NCBI GenBank assembly: GCA_009176605.1
Contig: SEYY01001208.1
Location: 10,001-74,000, forward strand
DNA from: Armadillidium nasatum
Taxonomy: Eukaryota > Arthropoda > Malacostraca > Isopoda > Armadillidiidae
DNA length: 64,000 nucleotides
Reading direction: 5' to 3'
The notes below the pieces were generated by a model. It made no database searches and had not been told where the DNA came from. It worked only from the letters and a program-made list of their open reading frames with translations. Below are positions 50,290 through 59,134 of the stretch, piece after piece (position 1 is the stretch's first letter; the number at the start of each line of letters is the position of its first letter). A program made the position numbers and the translations under genes.

Positions 50290-52250
50290 ATGGCAGAATC
50301 AATACCTGATATGCCTATAGAGGAGTATTTAGCCATGATGACTACCAACCCCAGTTTGGTTGAGCAATCAGAGAGAGCTCCCAGGGAGACTCCTGAAGGT
50401 TTAATTTCGGCTGGAGTTGTTGAAGATATTGTAGGTAATTTAACTGCCCATATGGAAAAATTAAGCCAGCAAATGGAAGAGGCAAAAGCAGCCTCTAATG
50501 TCCCCTACACCTCACATGTGAATGTTAACCAGTTCTTAGATGAAACAAGCAGGAGGTTGCTAATTTGGTCGATGTCTCTATTGCACCAGATCAGTTGCCT
50601 CAGTCCCAAATTATGAATTCCCCTATAAATCAACTGTTGCACCCATTGAAGATAGGAAAATCCCTATTCATACTAGTCAACCTAGCAGGTCAATTCCCTT
50701 AGTTTCAGTTGTTACTACTACCACCTCTGCAGATATAATATACACCCAAACCTCCACAACTCCTTTAAATGTTGTTCCTTCAAGGCCTTATCAACCATTT
50801 CCATCTTTTGTATCCCCAATTAGACCACCATTTATAACAAATCCTGTACCACCTCCTATAACTGTTAGCAATCAGAATAATATGTTCACTTCTTCTCAAT
50901 TTGATATTATTCAACAACAATTGTCTTTGTTAACCCAGACAGTATCCTTATTAACAGTACTGGTTCAAAATTCCCAGCAACCCAAATTAATTGAGCCAAA
51001 AATTTATAGTTATGAGAAGGAACATAAACTACCCCAATTTCTTGAATACTTTGAATTATATTGTCAAAAGAAGTACCCCCAGAGCCCGGACCAGTGGGTG
51101 CGGCTCTTAGAAAAATATATGTCAGGAAAATTTTTGAATCTCTATAATGTAATAACTAAAAATACTTCAGATTATCATAAAGTAAAAGATACACTCCTCA
51201 AATGGTATGTCCAAGAGGATAAAAAACGAAATGAAAACAAACTCCAGGCATACCATGCTGCTAAACGTAATAATGGTGAGGATGTAAATTTGTTTGCCTT
51301 ACGGTTGGAGCAATTGGCTGAACAAGCCTTCCCTGGAGTAAACATGAAAGAACACGAGTCCTTGAGAACTGCTTTTATACTTAGCTTGCCCATAAAAGTA
51401 CAAAACAAAATCAGGGAGTACATCATTCAAAATGAAATGTGTACTCAAACTAAAGTACCGTGGGATAAGTTAGTATTATTGGCAGATTCGTATGACCGGG
51501 AATTCCAACCCTGGCAGAATATTGCCTTCACAATCTGATATTCCAAATCCCTCCTTAATTAGAGATCCAAGTAAGGATATTGAAGTCATTCAAATTGACT
51601 CTTTGACTCCCCAAGCTACTTGGAGTGAGATTCTAAAGCAAGCCCCTCCTAAAAACATAAGACAATCCCAGATCAGGTCCCCTATGCGGAATCGGAATGG
51701 TAGTAGTTATCAGAAACAGGCTAGTAATAGTTCTGTTAATCCCCAAAAAGTATGTTCTTATTGCGGAATCAGAGGGTCATACAGTTGATATATGCTACAA
51801 AGCATTAGGCATATGTAGCTACTGTAAAGTTAAAGGCCACATCAGGAATGATTGTTGGCATAATAATAGAAACAGATCCCCTCGTCAAAATATTAATTCC
51901 CAATTAGAGTGCCCTTCTTGTTCTGGAAATCATTTAGGCATCAATTGCCAATCCAGAAATCATAGTCCAAAACCAATAAATACTGATAATCCTCGCAGTA
52001 CTGATAGTCCTAGAGAAATGAAATTTTGGTCCATCCATGAATGAAAACCCTGTTCCCTTGCCTCAACGAACACATCAAAATTCTCAAAGCCGGGTATTTG
52101 CAAATTCCAACCTTGGTAATGATTCATGGGCAAATACTGGAACTAAACCCAAGTCTCACCATATTAGTAACTGTGCTATGTGTGGGGAATCCCATGAGAC
52201 AGGAGAATGTTTGAGAGATCCGGAAAACTATCAGACTCCGCAGTGAAGGG
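50290..52250 (+). CDS. Element 3 gag region (broken)
   Basis: The N-terminal part begins MAESIPDMPIEEYLAMM with a helical VGNLTAHMEKLSQQMEEAKA stretch. The capsid-like part (nt 50880-51530) has LPQFLEYFELYCQKKYP, VKDTLLKWYVQED, LFALRLEQLAEQAFPGVN and PWDKLVLLADSYDREF, homologous to element 2. Zinc knuckles follow at about 51750-51950: a CSYCGIRG start, CSYCKVKGHIRNDC and CPSCSGNHLGINC. A further CAMCGESHETGEC lies near 52170. The region is open in pieces, with about four breaks. Confidence 0.82.
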
Positions 52251-52384
52251 GTACACTGTGGGGAGGTTGGTGGATCCGGATCCTCTCATGGAATATTGAT
52301 ACCCCCAAATTTAAAGATAAAGGACCTATATCGGACTCAGTCATAGATCCCTATCTCCATACCAATCCAGAAGTAGTTTGCAAC

Positions 52385-52894
52385 ATGTGTCAGGCGGATG
52401 TAGAACCCCTGATTATCAACGTCTCAATAGACGATGGTAAGTCATTCTTGGATTGTATGGTGGACACTGGAGCTGGGGTCAGCCTTGTTAGTGAAGGGGT
52501 TTTAACCACTTTACAAAACCTAGACCTCCTACCCTCAAAAGAGGTTAAAGCCATAATGGGATTTGGTCATAATGCAAAGATCCCTATAACATCTTACATT
52601 GAAAGAAAAATAGTTTTTGATAATGGCTTCACCACAGACCCCATTAAATTCTTTGTAGTTCCCCTTGAAGTAATGACACATAATGTGATCTTAGGAGCAA
52701 TTGCCTTAAAAGAAAATCACCTGATTCCTGACCTCACCCAGCGTGAATTATTAGTTCGATCACAGGATAACTTAACCAGCGTTGGGCGGGACATTAGCTT
52801 AGCTATCCCATTTTATGAATGTGTCATTACTGAGAACACCCTTGTCCCTCCTAATAAATGCTCGATGATCGCGATTGCCACTTCCCAAAAATAA
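52385..52894 (+). CDS. Element 3 protease region
   Basis: A 169-residue open segment with the retropepsin active site CMVDTGAGVSLVSEGVL, a flap-like VKAIMGFGHNAKIP and the second conserved motif HNVILGAIALKEN. This is a complete aspartic-protease core by its motifs. It overlaps the pol ORF by 20 bases. Ty3/Gypsy elements process gag and pol with this enzyme. Confidence 0.88.
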   Translation: MCQADVEPLIINVSIDDGKSFLDCMVDTGAGVSLVSEGVLTTLQNLDLLPSKEVKAIMGFGHNAKIPITSYIERKIVFDNGFTTDPIKFFVVPLEVMTHNVILGAIALKENHLIPDLTQRELLVRSQDNLTSVGRDISLAIPFYECVITENTLVPPNKCSMIAIATSQK

Positions 52895-55800
52895 AATTAA
52901 AGTAAATCATGGTTTATTAGAATTTGTAGGGATAGATCATCCATGTTTGCATTTCCTTCATGGTATCGTTACCGTTAACATGAATGAGGTGTTGGTTGCT
53001 GTTCTGAATCCTTCAGAGAAGGAACAGTATCTTAGAAAAGATTTAGTGGTAGGACAGATCCATGACTTAGACTACAGGAATATTGGGGTTGGAATACATC
53101 AGGGGAGACCAGATTTAGTTGTTGAAGACCCAACAGATTATTGGGATCATGAGAAAATAAGAACAGAATTTGAAATTGGTACACTAACGTTGTCCCCTGA
53201 ACAGCAGGAAAGATTAATTTCCATGTTGTTAAAATATCCCCACGTATTAAGCACTGGAGATAATGATGTAGGCGTAGCCCACAATATTACCCATACCATT
53301 GAGCTTGAAACAGATAAACCCGTTAGAATTCCCGTACGTAGATTCCAGGGCCCAATAGCACAAGAGATAGAGAAAGAATGCACAAACCTCTTGGAAAGTG
53401 GTATAATCCAACCCAGTAAATCTCCTTATTCAGCTCCCGTGGTCCCAGTCAGAAAACCTGATGGCGCACTGCGGCTATGTATAGATTATCGAAAACTCAA
53501 TAGTGTGACCAAAGGAGACTCTTTTCCCTTACCCAACCTGATAGATATGATATATAATATGCACGGAAATACTTTGTTTACTACCATTGACCTTATAAAA
53601 GGATACTATCAGGTTGCCATGGATGAGGAGAGCATAGAAAAAACAGCCTTTTCAACTCCATTTGGCCAATACGAATACCTAAAAATGCCTTTTGGAGTGA
53701 AAAATGGTCCCGCCACTTTTCAAAGGGGAATGATGATGGCTTTAGCTGGTCTTCCTTGGAACAAAGTCATGGTCTATCTAGACGACATAATTGTCCTAGG
53801 AAGAACTTTTGAAGATCATACAGAGACTTTAGAAAAGGTATTAATAGCCCTTGGAAATAATGGGTACAAACTAAAACCCAGTAAAACGAGGATTTGTAGG
53901 AGAGAGGTCGAGTTCCTTGGTCACAGAATCTCTGAGCAAGGAATAAAACCTTTAGAGAAAAATTTGAAAGGAGCATTAGACTTTCCAGTTCCCTCCACTG
54001 TAAAACAGCTTCGACAATTTTTGGGTATGGTCAATTTTTACCGTAGACATATCCCAAATTGTTCCCAAATTTCCCAACCATTATCATCCCAAACTGGTGG
54101 CAAAACGGTTCATTGGAATGAAGATTGCCAAAAAGCTTTTTGTCACTTAAAAACCGCTTTAGTAGACCCTGAATTATTAGGATTCCCAGATTACTCTCCA
54201 GAGGCTTCACCTTTGGAGTTATTCGTAGATGCTTCTAGCATAGGTGCAGGGGCTTGCTTATCACAAAAGCAGAATGGGACACAAAGACCCATTGCATATA
54301 TTTCAACAACGTTTAGTGGGCCCCAAAAGAATTATAGTGCCATTGATAAAGAACTTACAGCTTTGCGTTGGGCGGTGAAATCCCTTAAGGCTTTTTTGAA
54401 AGGCATTAAATTTGTCATTTACACAGATCACCAGCCACTAATTTATTTACAAAACATGAGTATGGCAGATGGGCGAGTAGCTAGGACCTGGGAGGAATTA
54501 AATGACTTTGATTTTGAAATTAGGCACATTGCAGGGAAAGTAAATATTGTCGCGGATGCCCTATCTAGATCTCCAATACCTGATCAGTCTCTTGGAGAAA
54601 TTACCGAATCAAAATCGGAATCAGTTGAGTTTGTACCCCCAGGATTCGAAACCATAGAAATCCCAGGTGGCGGTGATGCTGTATTTAAATGTTTGTCTTT
54701 GTTTCTTTTTGATACCCCTGAAAATCATCGTGACATACGCATAGCTGTGGTTGAAGAACTTTTAAATCATATAGGTAAATATATAGGTCAAAATAGAGAC
54801 ATAAGGAACATTAGGAAACAGATTAGAGTCATGAAATGTAGTGGCCAAGTCCCTCTCCCAGAGGTTATTGACGTTTTTTGTCAACTCTACAAAGTTAGAG
54901 TGGAGGTTTTTTATGAAGACGATAAACCCATGGTATATGGTTCTCAATTTTCTGATAATATTTGTTATTTAAAATGCCTGGGAGGCATACATTATAATTA
55001 CTTGAAACCTAGTGCAGTAGCAACCACCTTAAATGAAATAATCCCTTATATAAATAACATAATTCCTATTTATGACAATGTAAACTTGGCTAGTAATAAT
55101 ATTAGGGAAATTGATATTTACACTGACCAAATTAATGATAAAACCATAAAAGTTTTAAAAAGACAAATATTCTTAGAGACCCCCAGTTCAAATTGGCCAC
55201 TTTCCTTAAAATTGTTTAAACCTTTTAATAAAGAATTTAGTATCATAAATGATCTATTATACAGACAAAAAGAAAATAGTAAACCCCAAATGGTAATATC
55301 CTTTGACTTAGTTGTTTTAATTGTTTTAAGATTACATTGGCATCTAGCCCACATAGGTCGGAATAAACTTTTAGAATTGATTTACAAACATTTTTGGCAT
55401 CCTCGTGTAAATCAAATTGTTTCCGATGTAGTAAAATGTTGCCCTACTTGTCAGAAATTAAAAACTCATTCTAGCAATATTATACCCCCTACGTTGAAAA
55501 TAGATTCAAATAGTCCTTATGACCTTGTGGCTATGGACCTTCTCCAATTCCCTGTAACAAATAATGGTCATAAATATGTTTCAGTTTTTATCGATCATTG
55601 TTCCAAATGGGCCTGTGTGGTTCCAATGAAAGATAAACAAAGCCTAACGGTAGCCAAGATTTTAGAATATAGAATACTTCCCTTTTTACCTAAATTACCT
55701 AATCGTTTGTTGACCGACAATGGTATGGAGTTTATAGCAGAACCCTTTCAAATGGTATTAAACCAATTTAATATTAAACATATCAGAACAACTCCATTAC

Positions 55801-57443
55801 ATCCCGCCAGCAACGGTATTTGCGAACGATTTAATCGTAGCCTTATTCAATTTTTAAGATGCCTAGTGTTAGAAAACTCTTCAAGTTGGGATGAGGAATT
55901 ATCCTCATCCATGATCATATATAACCACACATGGCATAGCGCGATAAAAATGTCCCCTTCAGATTTCCTTCTAAAAAAGGCCCATGTAGACCCCGCTCAT
56001 ACCTTTCCCCAATATTGGGATGAAGGAACTGTAAATTTCACACCCTATAAAATTGGACAAAGGGTAGCTAAAAAGGTCATATTCAAGGGGCATCATGTGG
56101 AAAACAAATTTAAGCTCAGATGGGAAGGTCCTTTTGTCATAACGTATGTGAATGCTAATAAAATTACTTACTGTATTAAACGAGTAGCAAATCCAAATGC
56201 CCGAGAAGAAAGGGCCCATCATTCACAACTAAGAAAGTGGATAGATATACCCCCTTACCTCAGAAAAAATCCATTTTTTATTGAAAAGGTTTTTAATGAT
56301 GATGAGGAGGAGGTTGAATGTGAGGAGGATCAAATAATGGATATAAATGAATTAGACAATGATTCCAGTGACCAGGATGAGGATGAGGGAGAAAGTTGGC
56401 AGGAGTTAACGGGAGATGAAGAAGAAGATAGTGAAAGTGAATTCGAGGGATTTGCTGAAATAAATAATATTGATAATAATTCCCATAAATTACTTACCCA
56501 AATAGTATCCACCTTAGGAAAATTAAGGGAGCAAGTAGGGATGGATTCTAGTGGGAATAGTAGTCCAGTATGTGTAGGGAGTCATAGGGAGGATTTATTA
56601 GATATCCCCATTGTAAGTAAAATACAAACCCCCGAAATTTCCAAAAATACTCCTATAATCATTAGTGACACTGTACCAGCCTACAATTCCTGTAATAACA
56701 CTTCACCTATAGCTGTTTTTTCTAATTCTTCTTTCCTTTCTGATCTTTGTACGAGTGTGTATTCAGAAAATTTCCTCCAAAGTCGTTGTGCCACATTGAG
56801 AGAGCAGGGAAAAGAAACCTCTAAGTGTGATTTTCCGATATCCCCAAATAAAACTGCAGATTTTTCTGGTTTTAATAGTTCACATTTTCAATGGGACGCC
56901 CATGAAGTGCCGAATCCTCCAATCCTTGATCAACTATTTTCACCCAGAACCCCTAAAACCCCAGACATGGAATGGGATGATTCGTCCTTTTTGATAACAG
57001 ACCCTGAGAATAATTCTGTACATGACCAATCATATGCAGGATTGAATAAAAGATTTAACATTAAGCCAATAGAAATTGGAGAGGGTGTTATGGAAATTAT
57101 AGAAGAGGAGTATCTTGATGAGGAATTGATAGAAGAAGAAGAAGAGACTCAATCACCTAGCACCTTATTGAGATTTTTAAAGGAAAATTATCAACTCACC
57201 AGCATTTCTTCTATTCCCAGTATTCAAGATTTACCACCGTCATATTCTATAGAAAGTGAGGTTGTGTTGAAGAAAGTTACAAGGAGAAAATCTCGCGGAA
57301 CTGAAAATCCTATAGTAGAGGAGGAAATTAATCTTTTAGTTGATACACCTGTACGAAGACCTCATACCCGATCGCGTGGGATGGTCTATGACCACAGTCA
57401 TATAATGAGTACCCCCTTAGAATGGAGGCGAAAGAGAGAGTGA
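52875..57443 (+). CDS. Element 3 pol: RT, RNase H, OTU-like domain, integrase, acidic tail
   Basis: A 1522-residue open frame. RT (~180-370) has RLCIDYRKLNSVTKGD, FTTIDLIKGYYQVAM and VMVYLDDIIVLGR. RNase H (~445-570) has LFVDASSIGAGACLSQ, IYTDHQPLIYL and IVADALSRSP. An OTU-like block (~584-715) runs from FETIEIPGGGDAVFKCLSLF through DIRIAVVEELLNHIGKYI to CLGGIHYNYLKPS. The integrase zinc domain (~815-865) is HWHLAHIGRNKL and CCPTCQKLK, and the core (~880-990) has MDLLQFP, LLTDNGMEF and NGICERFNRS. A GPFVITYVNANKITY module follows. A long tail (~1135-1522) is rich in Asp and Glu and ends near PHTRSRG. The tail is far longer than in ordinary Gypsy pol. Confidence 0.93.
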   Translation: MPLPKNKIKVNHGLLEFVGIDHPCLHFLHGIVTVNMNEVLVAVLNPSEKEQYLRKDLVVGQIHDLDYRNIGVGIHQGRPDLVVEDPTDYWDHEKIRTEFEIGTLTLSPEQQERLISMLLKYPHVLSTGDNDVGVAHNITHTIELETDKPVRIPVRRFQGPIAQEIEKECTNLLESGIIQPSKSPYSAPVVPVRKPDGALRLCIDYRKLNSVTKGDSFPLPNLIDMIYNMHGNTLFTTIDLIKGYYQVAMDEESIEKTAFSTPFGQYEYLKMPFGVKNGPATFQRGMMMALAGLPWNKVMVYLDDIIVLGRTFEDHTETLEKVLIALGNNGYKLKPSKTRICRREVEFLGHRISEQGIKPLEKNLKGALDFPVPSTVKQLRQFLGMVNFYRRHIPNCSQISQPLSSQTGGKTVHWNEDCQKAFCHLKTALVDPELLGFPDYSPEASPLELFVDASSIGAGACLSQKQNGTQRPIAYISTTFSGPQKNYSAIDKELTALRWAVKSLKAFLKGIKFVIYTDHQPLIYLQNMSMADGRVARTWEELNDFDFEIRHIAGKVNIVADALSRSPIPDQSLGEITESKSESVEFVPPGFETIEIPGGGDAVFKCLSLFLFDTPENHRDIRIAVVEELLNHIGKYIGQNRDIRNIRKQIRVMKCSGQVPLPEVIDVFCQLYKVRVEVFYEDDKPMVYGSQFSDNICYLKCLGGIHYNYLKPSAVATTLNEIIPYINNIIPIYDNVNLASNNIREIDIYTDQINDKTIKVLKRQIFLETPSSNWPLSLKLFKPFNKEFSIINDLLYRQKENSKPQMVISFDLVVLIVLRLHWHLAHIGRNKLLELIYKHFWHPRVNQIVSDVVKCCPTCQKLKTHSSNIIPPTLKIDSNSPYDLVAMDLLQFPVTNNGHKYVSVFIDHCSKWACVVPMKDKQSLTVAKILEYRILPFLPKLPNRLLTDNGMEFIAEPFQMVLNQFNIKHIRTTPLHPASNGICERFNRSLIQFLRCLVLENSSSWDEELSSSMIIYNHTWHSAIKMSPSDFLLKKAHVDPAHTFPQYWDEGTVNFTPYKIGQRVAKKVIFKGHHVENKFKLRWEGPFVITYVNANKITYCIKRVANPNAREERAHHSQLRKWIDIPPYLRKNPFFIEKVFNDDEEEVECEEDQIMDINELDNDSSDQDEDEGESWQELTGDEEEDSESEFEGFAEINNIDNNSHKLLTQIVSTLGKLREQVGMDSSGNSSPVCVGSHREDLLDIPIVSKIQTPEISKNTPIIISDTVPAYNSCNNTSPIAVFSNSSFLSDLCTSVYSENFLQSRCATLREQGKETSKCDFPISPNKTADFSGFNSSHFQWDAHEVPNPPILDQLFSPRTPKTPDMEWDDSSFLITDPENNSVHDQSYAGLNKRFNIKPIEIGEGVMEIIEEEYLDEELIEEEEETQSPSTLLRFLKENYQLTSISSIPSIQDLPPSYSIESEVVLKKVTRRKSRGTENPIVEEEINLLVDTPVRRPHTRSRGMVYDHSHIMSTPLEWRRKRE

Positions 57444-57778
57444 AAGATGATCCTTAGCATTGTTTACCTTCTTTCCATCCTTCTTTGAAAACTTTTTACC
57501 ACTTTTTTTTTTTTTTTTTTCTAAAAAAACAAACAAAAAGACAGAATATCATTGATATTTATATATATATAAAAATAAAATATTATTTATATGTTTTTCT
57601 TTATATAATTTTTGTTAGGATCCCAGATCTCAGTCATGATGGATGGTGTGTGAGTGGTTGTGTTGTGTGTCCCGGTTGTGTGATCTTGACTGAGACTGTG
57701 GAAATTTGAATAAAATTGTGTAATCACATCCTTATCTTGGTGTTTGGTATCTTTGCAGATAACTAACTGAAAGAAAAT
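57444..57778 (+). promoter_or_regulatory. Element 3 pol-SGNH interval with splice-acceptor-like site
   Basis: A non-coding interval with a T run (57502-57520). It closes with CTTGGTGTTTGGTATCTTTG and then CAG at about 57758, about 20 bases before the SGNH start codon. With the donor in the LTR leader this could make a spliced subgenomic mRNA, as is known for env of errantivirus-type Gypsy elements. This is inference. Confidence 0.55.
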
Positions 57779-59098
57779 ATGCCGGAGGTTAACTTGTTAG
57801 TGGTAGGAAGCTCAGAAGTGAGGATGTTTTGGGAAGGAAGGCAGTGCTTACAACAAGAATATGGTATCAGAGTCCGTGTTAATTACCAAGCAGGGGCTGT
57901 ATTAGAAGAGAGTTTGGGACAAATTAAAAGATCAATGAAGCCCGACACTCAAATAGTAATTATATGGGCACTCACCCCATATGCCTGGAAGAGAACTCCC
58001 ATTCGAGCCAAAAACAAGAGGGATACTACAATCTTTAGACCCAGTAAATATTTGACTGTTGATAATATCCCAGGGCTTATGAACCGAATAATGAGATATG
58101 TGTTGCAGGTCAATCCATACTGTTCTGTCTACCTTTCTATTCCTGCAATTAAAGACATGTATTGTTTCAATGAAAGTAGACTGGTAAAGGCTTGGGGCAA
58201 CAATTATCGAGATTACCTCCTCCATCATGCTGAGTACAATCCAGAGCAAATGAGAAAAAGTTCTGTTAGAGCCTACTCCTTGTTTTATTCTCTTAAAAAC
58301 CCACAATATCATTGGGAGGACAAACAACTGCTGTTTGGCAACAATGCCCTAAATTATTATGCCAGTAGAATTCCTAACAAGGGTAGAGGAAGGGAACAGA
58401 GACATCAGGCTGTCCATACCAAATATTTAAAAGGAGATTCCTTCCGTTTAGAGTCAACTTTGATACCAGACGGTCTTCACGGTAACCAGGAGTTTTTGCG
58501 TTATTATATGTTGAGTCACCGAAAAATTCTAGACTCCTTTATTCCTATCAAAAGAAATTATCAACTTCATGGGAAAAGGCAACATCCTCACTCACTGAAA
58601 TTATCTTCAAAGAAGGGTCCTCAACCATTAATGCAAGTCGATACGTCTACTTTTGTTCCACCAGTAGCTTTTACCACAAGGAACAATGATGATAACGAGT
58701 TAATCACCGAAAACCAATACCGATTTGGTGATCATCTTTCTCAACCTTCGACTTCCCACGAGGGAAGAATACCAACAAACCCACAACCATACAATTTTAT
58801 CCCTTGTAATTATCCCGCATTGATAACACCAACCCAACAACATGGTTATACACTATATCCGCATGTTCCCCCTTTTGATATATTACCTAATACTAACCCT
58901 TTTCTCCTTCCTTCAACCTTTCCTAGTAGCTGTAGTCAGCACATGATAAATCCCGACGCTCACGCGTGTGTGCGGGAATACATGTATGATAGAAAACGAA
59001 ATGGCCATGAGCACAAATTGAAAAGATTACACGATTTGGAAGAATTGTCCTTGGCCATAGACTATGAAAAGGAAATAACGAAAAGATTAAGAAGGTGA
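57779..59098 (+). CDS. Element 3 SGNH-hydrolase-like 3' ORF
   Basis: A whole 439-residue ORF in the env position. SGNH block I-like VNLLVVGSSEVRMFW (residues 5-18, serine at 11 or 12), a block III-like strand TQIVIIWALTPYAW (~57-70), a YCSVYLSIPAI strand (~113-123) and IPDGLHGNQEFLRYYM (~228-243) with the DGxH of block V. The C-terminal third is proline/asparagine-rich and ends with a charged helix (KLKRLHDLEELSLAIDYEKE). There is no signal peptide or transmembrane segment, so it is not a classical envelope protein. The substrate is unknown. SGNH enzymes are otherwise known in retroelements from ORF1 of CR1-group LINEs. Confidence 0.75.
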   Translation: MPEVNLLVVGSSEVRMFWEGRQCLQQEYGIRVRVNYQAGAVLEESLGQIKRSMKPDTQIVIIWALTPYAWKRTPIRAKNKRDTTIFRPSKYLTVDNIPGLMNRIMRYVLQVNPYCSVYLSIPAIKDMYCFNESRLVKAWGNNYRDYLLHHAEYNPEQMRKSSVRAYSLFYSLKNPQYHWEDKQLLFGNNALNYYASRIPNKGRGREQRHQAVHTKYLKGDSFRLESTLIPDGLHGNQEFLRYYMLSHRKILDSFIPIKRNYQLHGKRQHPHSLKLSSKKGPQPLMQVDTSTFVPPVAFTTRNNDDNELITENQYRFGDHLSQPSTSHEGRIPTNPQPYNFIPCNYPALITPTQQHGYTLYPHVPPFDILPNTNPFLLPSTFPSSCSQHMINPDAHACVREYMYDRKRNGHEHKLKRLHDLEELSLAIDYEKEITKRLRR

Positions 59099-59120
59099 AA
59101 AGAAAAAAGGAGAAATAGAC

Positions 59121-59134
59121 TTGGTGGGGAGGGG
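59121..59134 (+). promoter_or_regulatory. Element 3 polypurine tract
   Basis: TTGGTGGGGAGGGG directly before the TG of the 3' LTR, the expected plus-strand primer site. Confidence 0.8.

Noticed and set aside
57779-59098. Classical envelope glycoprotein
   Set aside because: There is no signal peptide, fusion peptide or transmembrane segment; the motifs fit an SGNH fold instead.
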